Of a stretch of 7,798 bases of DNA, positions 7,567 through 7,798 are shown one piece after another; positions within the stretch are counted from its first letter, which is position 1; every line of letters starts with the position of its first letter. Under the pieces are notes generated by a model that was given only the letters and a program-made list of their open reading frames with translations, was not told the origin of the DNA and did not search any database. The position numbers and the translations under genes were made by a program. Origin of the DNA: an uncultured beta proteobacterium (lineage in GTDB: Bacteria; Pseudomonadota; Gammaproteobacteria; Burkholderiales; Burkholderiaceae_C); assembly GCA_903914985.1 (NCBI GenBank), contig CAIWRE010000047.1, forward strand, positions 1-7,798. Direction: 5' to 3'.

Positions 7567-7798
7567 TGAGCATGCGCATGACATCGTCTTCGGTCAAGCC
7601 TTCTTCGGCCGCTTGATTGCTCATTTTCCCGAGGTGCGAGCGCATCGCCTCCCCCGCATCTTTCCCATGAAGCGGGTAGTTCTCACTAATCAGCGCGGCG
7701 ACATGCAAGGGAATCGTCTGGGTGGATGCCTTGTAGTCCTCGTACGATTGAACGACCGCCACGGGGCGACCTCGGCGGGTGACCGCGACCGGCTGACG
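7556..7798 (-). CDS. Phd/YefM-type antitoxin, N-terminus beyond the window
   Basis: This is the antitoxin partner of the PIN toxin, expected to bind and neutralise it and to repress the shared promoter. The frame stays open to the right edge, giving 80 visible residues, so the gene starts outside. The visible N-terminal part, QPVAVTRRGRPVAVVQSYED, is the characteristic second half of the Phd/YefM DNA-binding domain (a strand, a tight turn at RRGRP, then AVV). The rest, ending in EEGLTEDDVMRMLNED, is acidic and likely the toxin-binding tail. A GTG at 7762 could be read as a start, but it would cut through this motif, so it is rejected. Promoter and operator must lie to the right of the window. 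The gene ends 11 bases inside the toxin gene, the usual antitoxin-first order. Confidence 0.85.
   Translation of the reverse strand, partial: RQPVAVTRRGRPVAVVQSYEDYKASTQTIPLHVAALISENYPLHGKDAGEAMRSHLGKMSNQAAEEGLTEDDVMRMLNED

Noticed and set aside
7760..7762. GTG as start of the antitoxin
   Set aside because: The frame upstream to the window edge encodes the conserved QPVAVTRRGRP part of a Phd/YefM domain, so the true start lies outside.

Overview
The window looks like chromosomal DNA of a GC-rich proteobacterium. The protein sequences and gene style suggest a betaproteobacterium, perhaps of the Comamonadaceae (Rhodoferax/Polaromonas-like); this is an impression from the sequence, not a search result. 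Coding density is high. There is no rRNA, tRNA, CRISPR array, insertion sequence or phage gene that I can see.

Layout. (1) Positions 1-1231, + strand: the 3' part of a sugar-type (RbsA/MglA/XylG-like) double-domain ABC transporter ATPase, cut by the left edge. (2) 1241-3631, +: a 796-residue tandem CaiB/BaiF-type (family III) CoA-transferase. Its second half keeps the catalytic Asp and its first half seems to have lost it. Its ribosome binding site overlaps the ATPase stop codon, so the two are tightly coupled. (3) 3674-5464, +: a DUF1800 protein with a lipoprotein-like N-terminus. (4) 5475-6926, +: a DUF1501 protein with a clear Tat signal. It starts 10 bases after the DUF1800 stop, with a strong Shine-Dalgarno overlapping that stop. 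(5) 6927-7143: a 217-base gap between convergent genes, holding only small hairpins. (6) 7144-7798, - strand: a toxin-antitoxin pair, a PIN-domain toxin overlapping a Phd/YefM-type antitoxin that runs off the right edge.

How the genes may work together. The first two genes look like the end of an uptake operon feeding a CoA-activation step: import of a small organic solute, then transfer of CoA onto it or a product of it. The substrate cannot be read from the sequence. The DUF1800/DUF1501 pair is a widespread but poorly understood module of exported proteins. Only 42 bases separate it from the CoA-transferase, so co-transcription is possible but unproven. The toxin-antitoxin pair is convergent to the rest and probably an independent accessory unit.

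The most interesting object is the asymmetric tandem CoA-transferase, whose architecture resembles the DMSP-processing enzyme DddD, placed beside a sugar-type ABC importer. The DUF1800/DUF1501 pair is the second.
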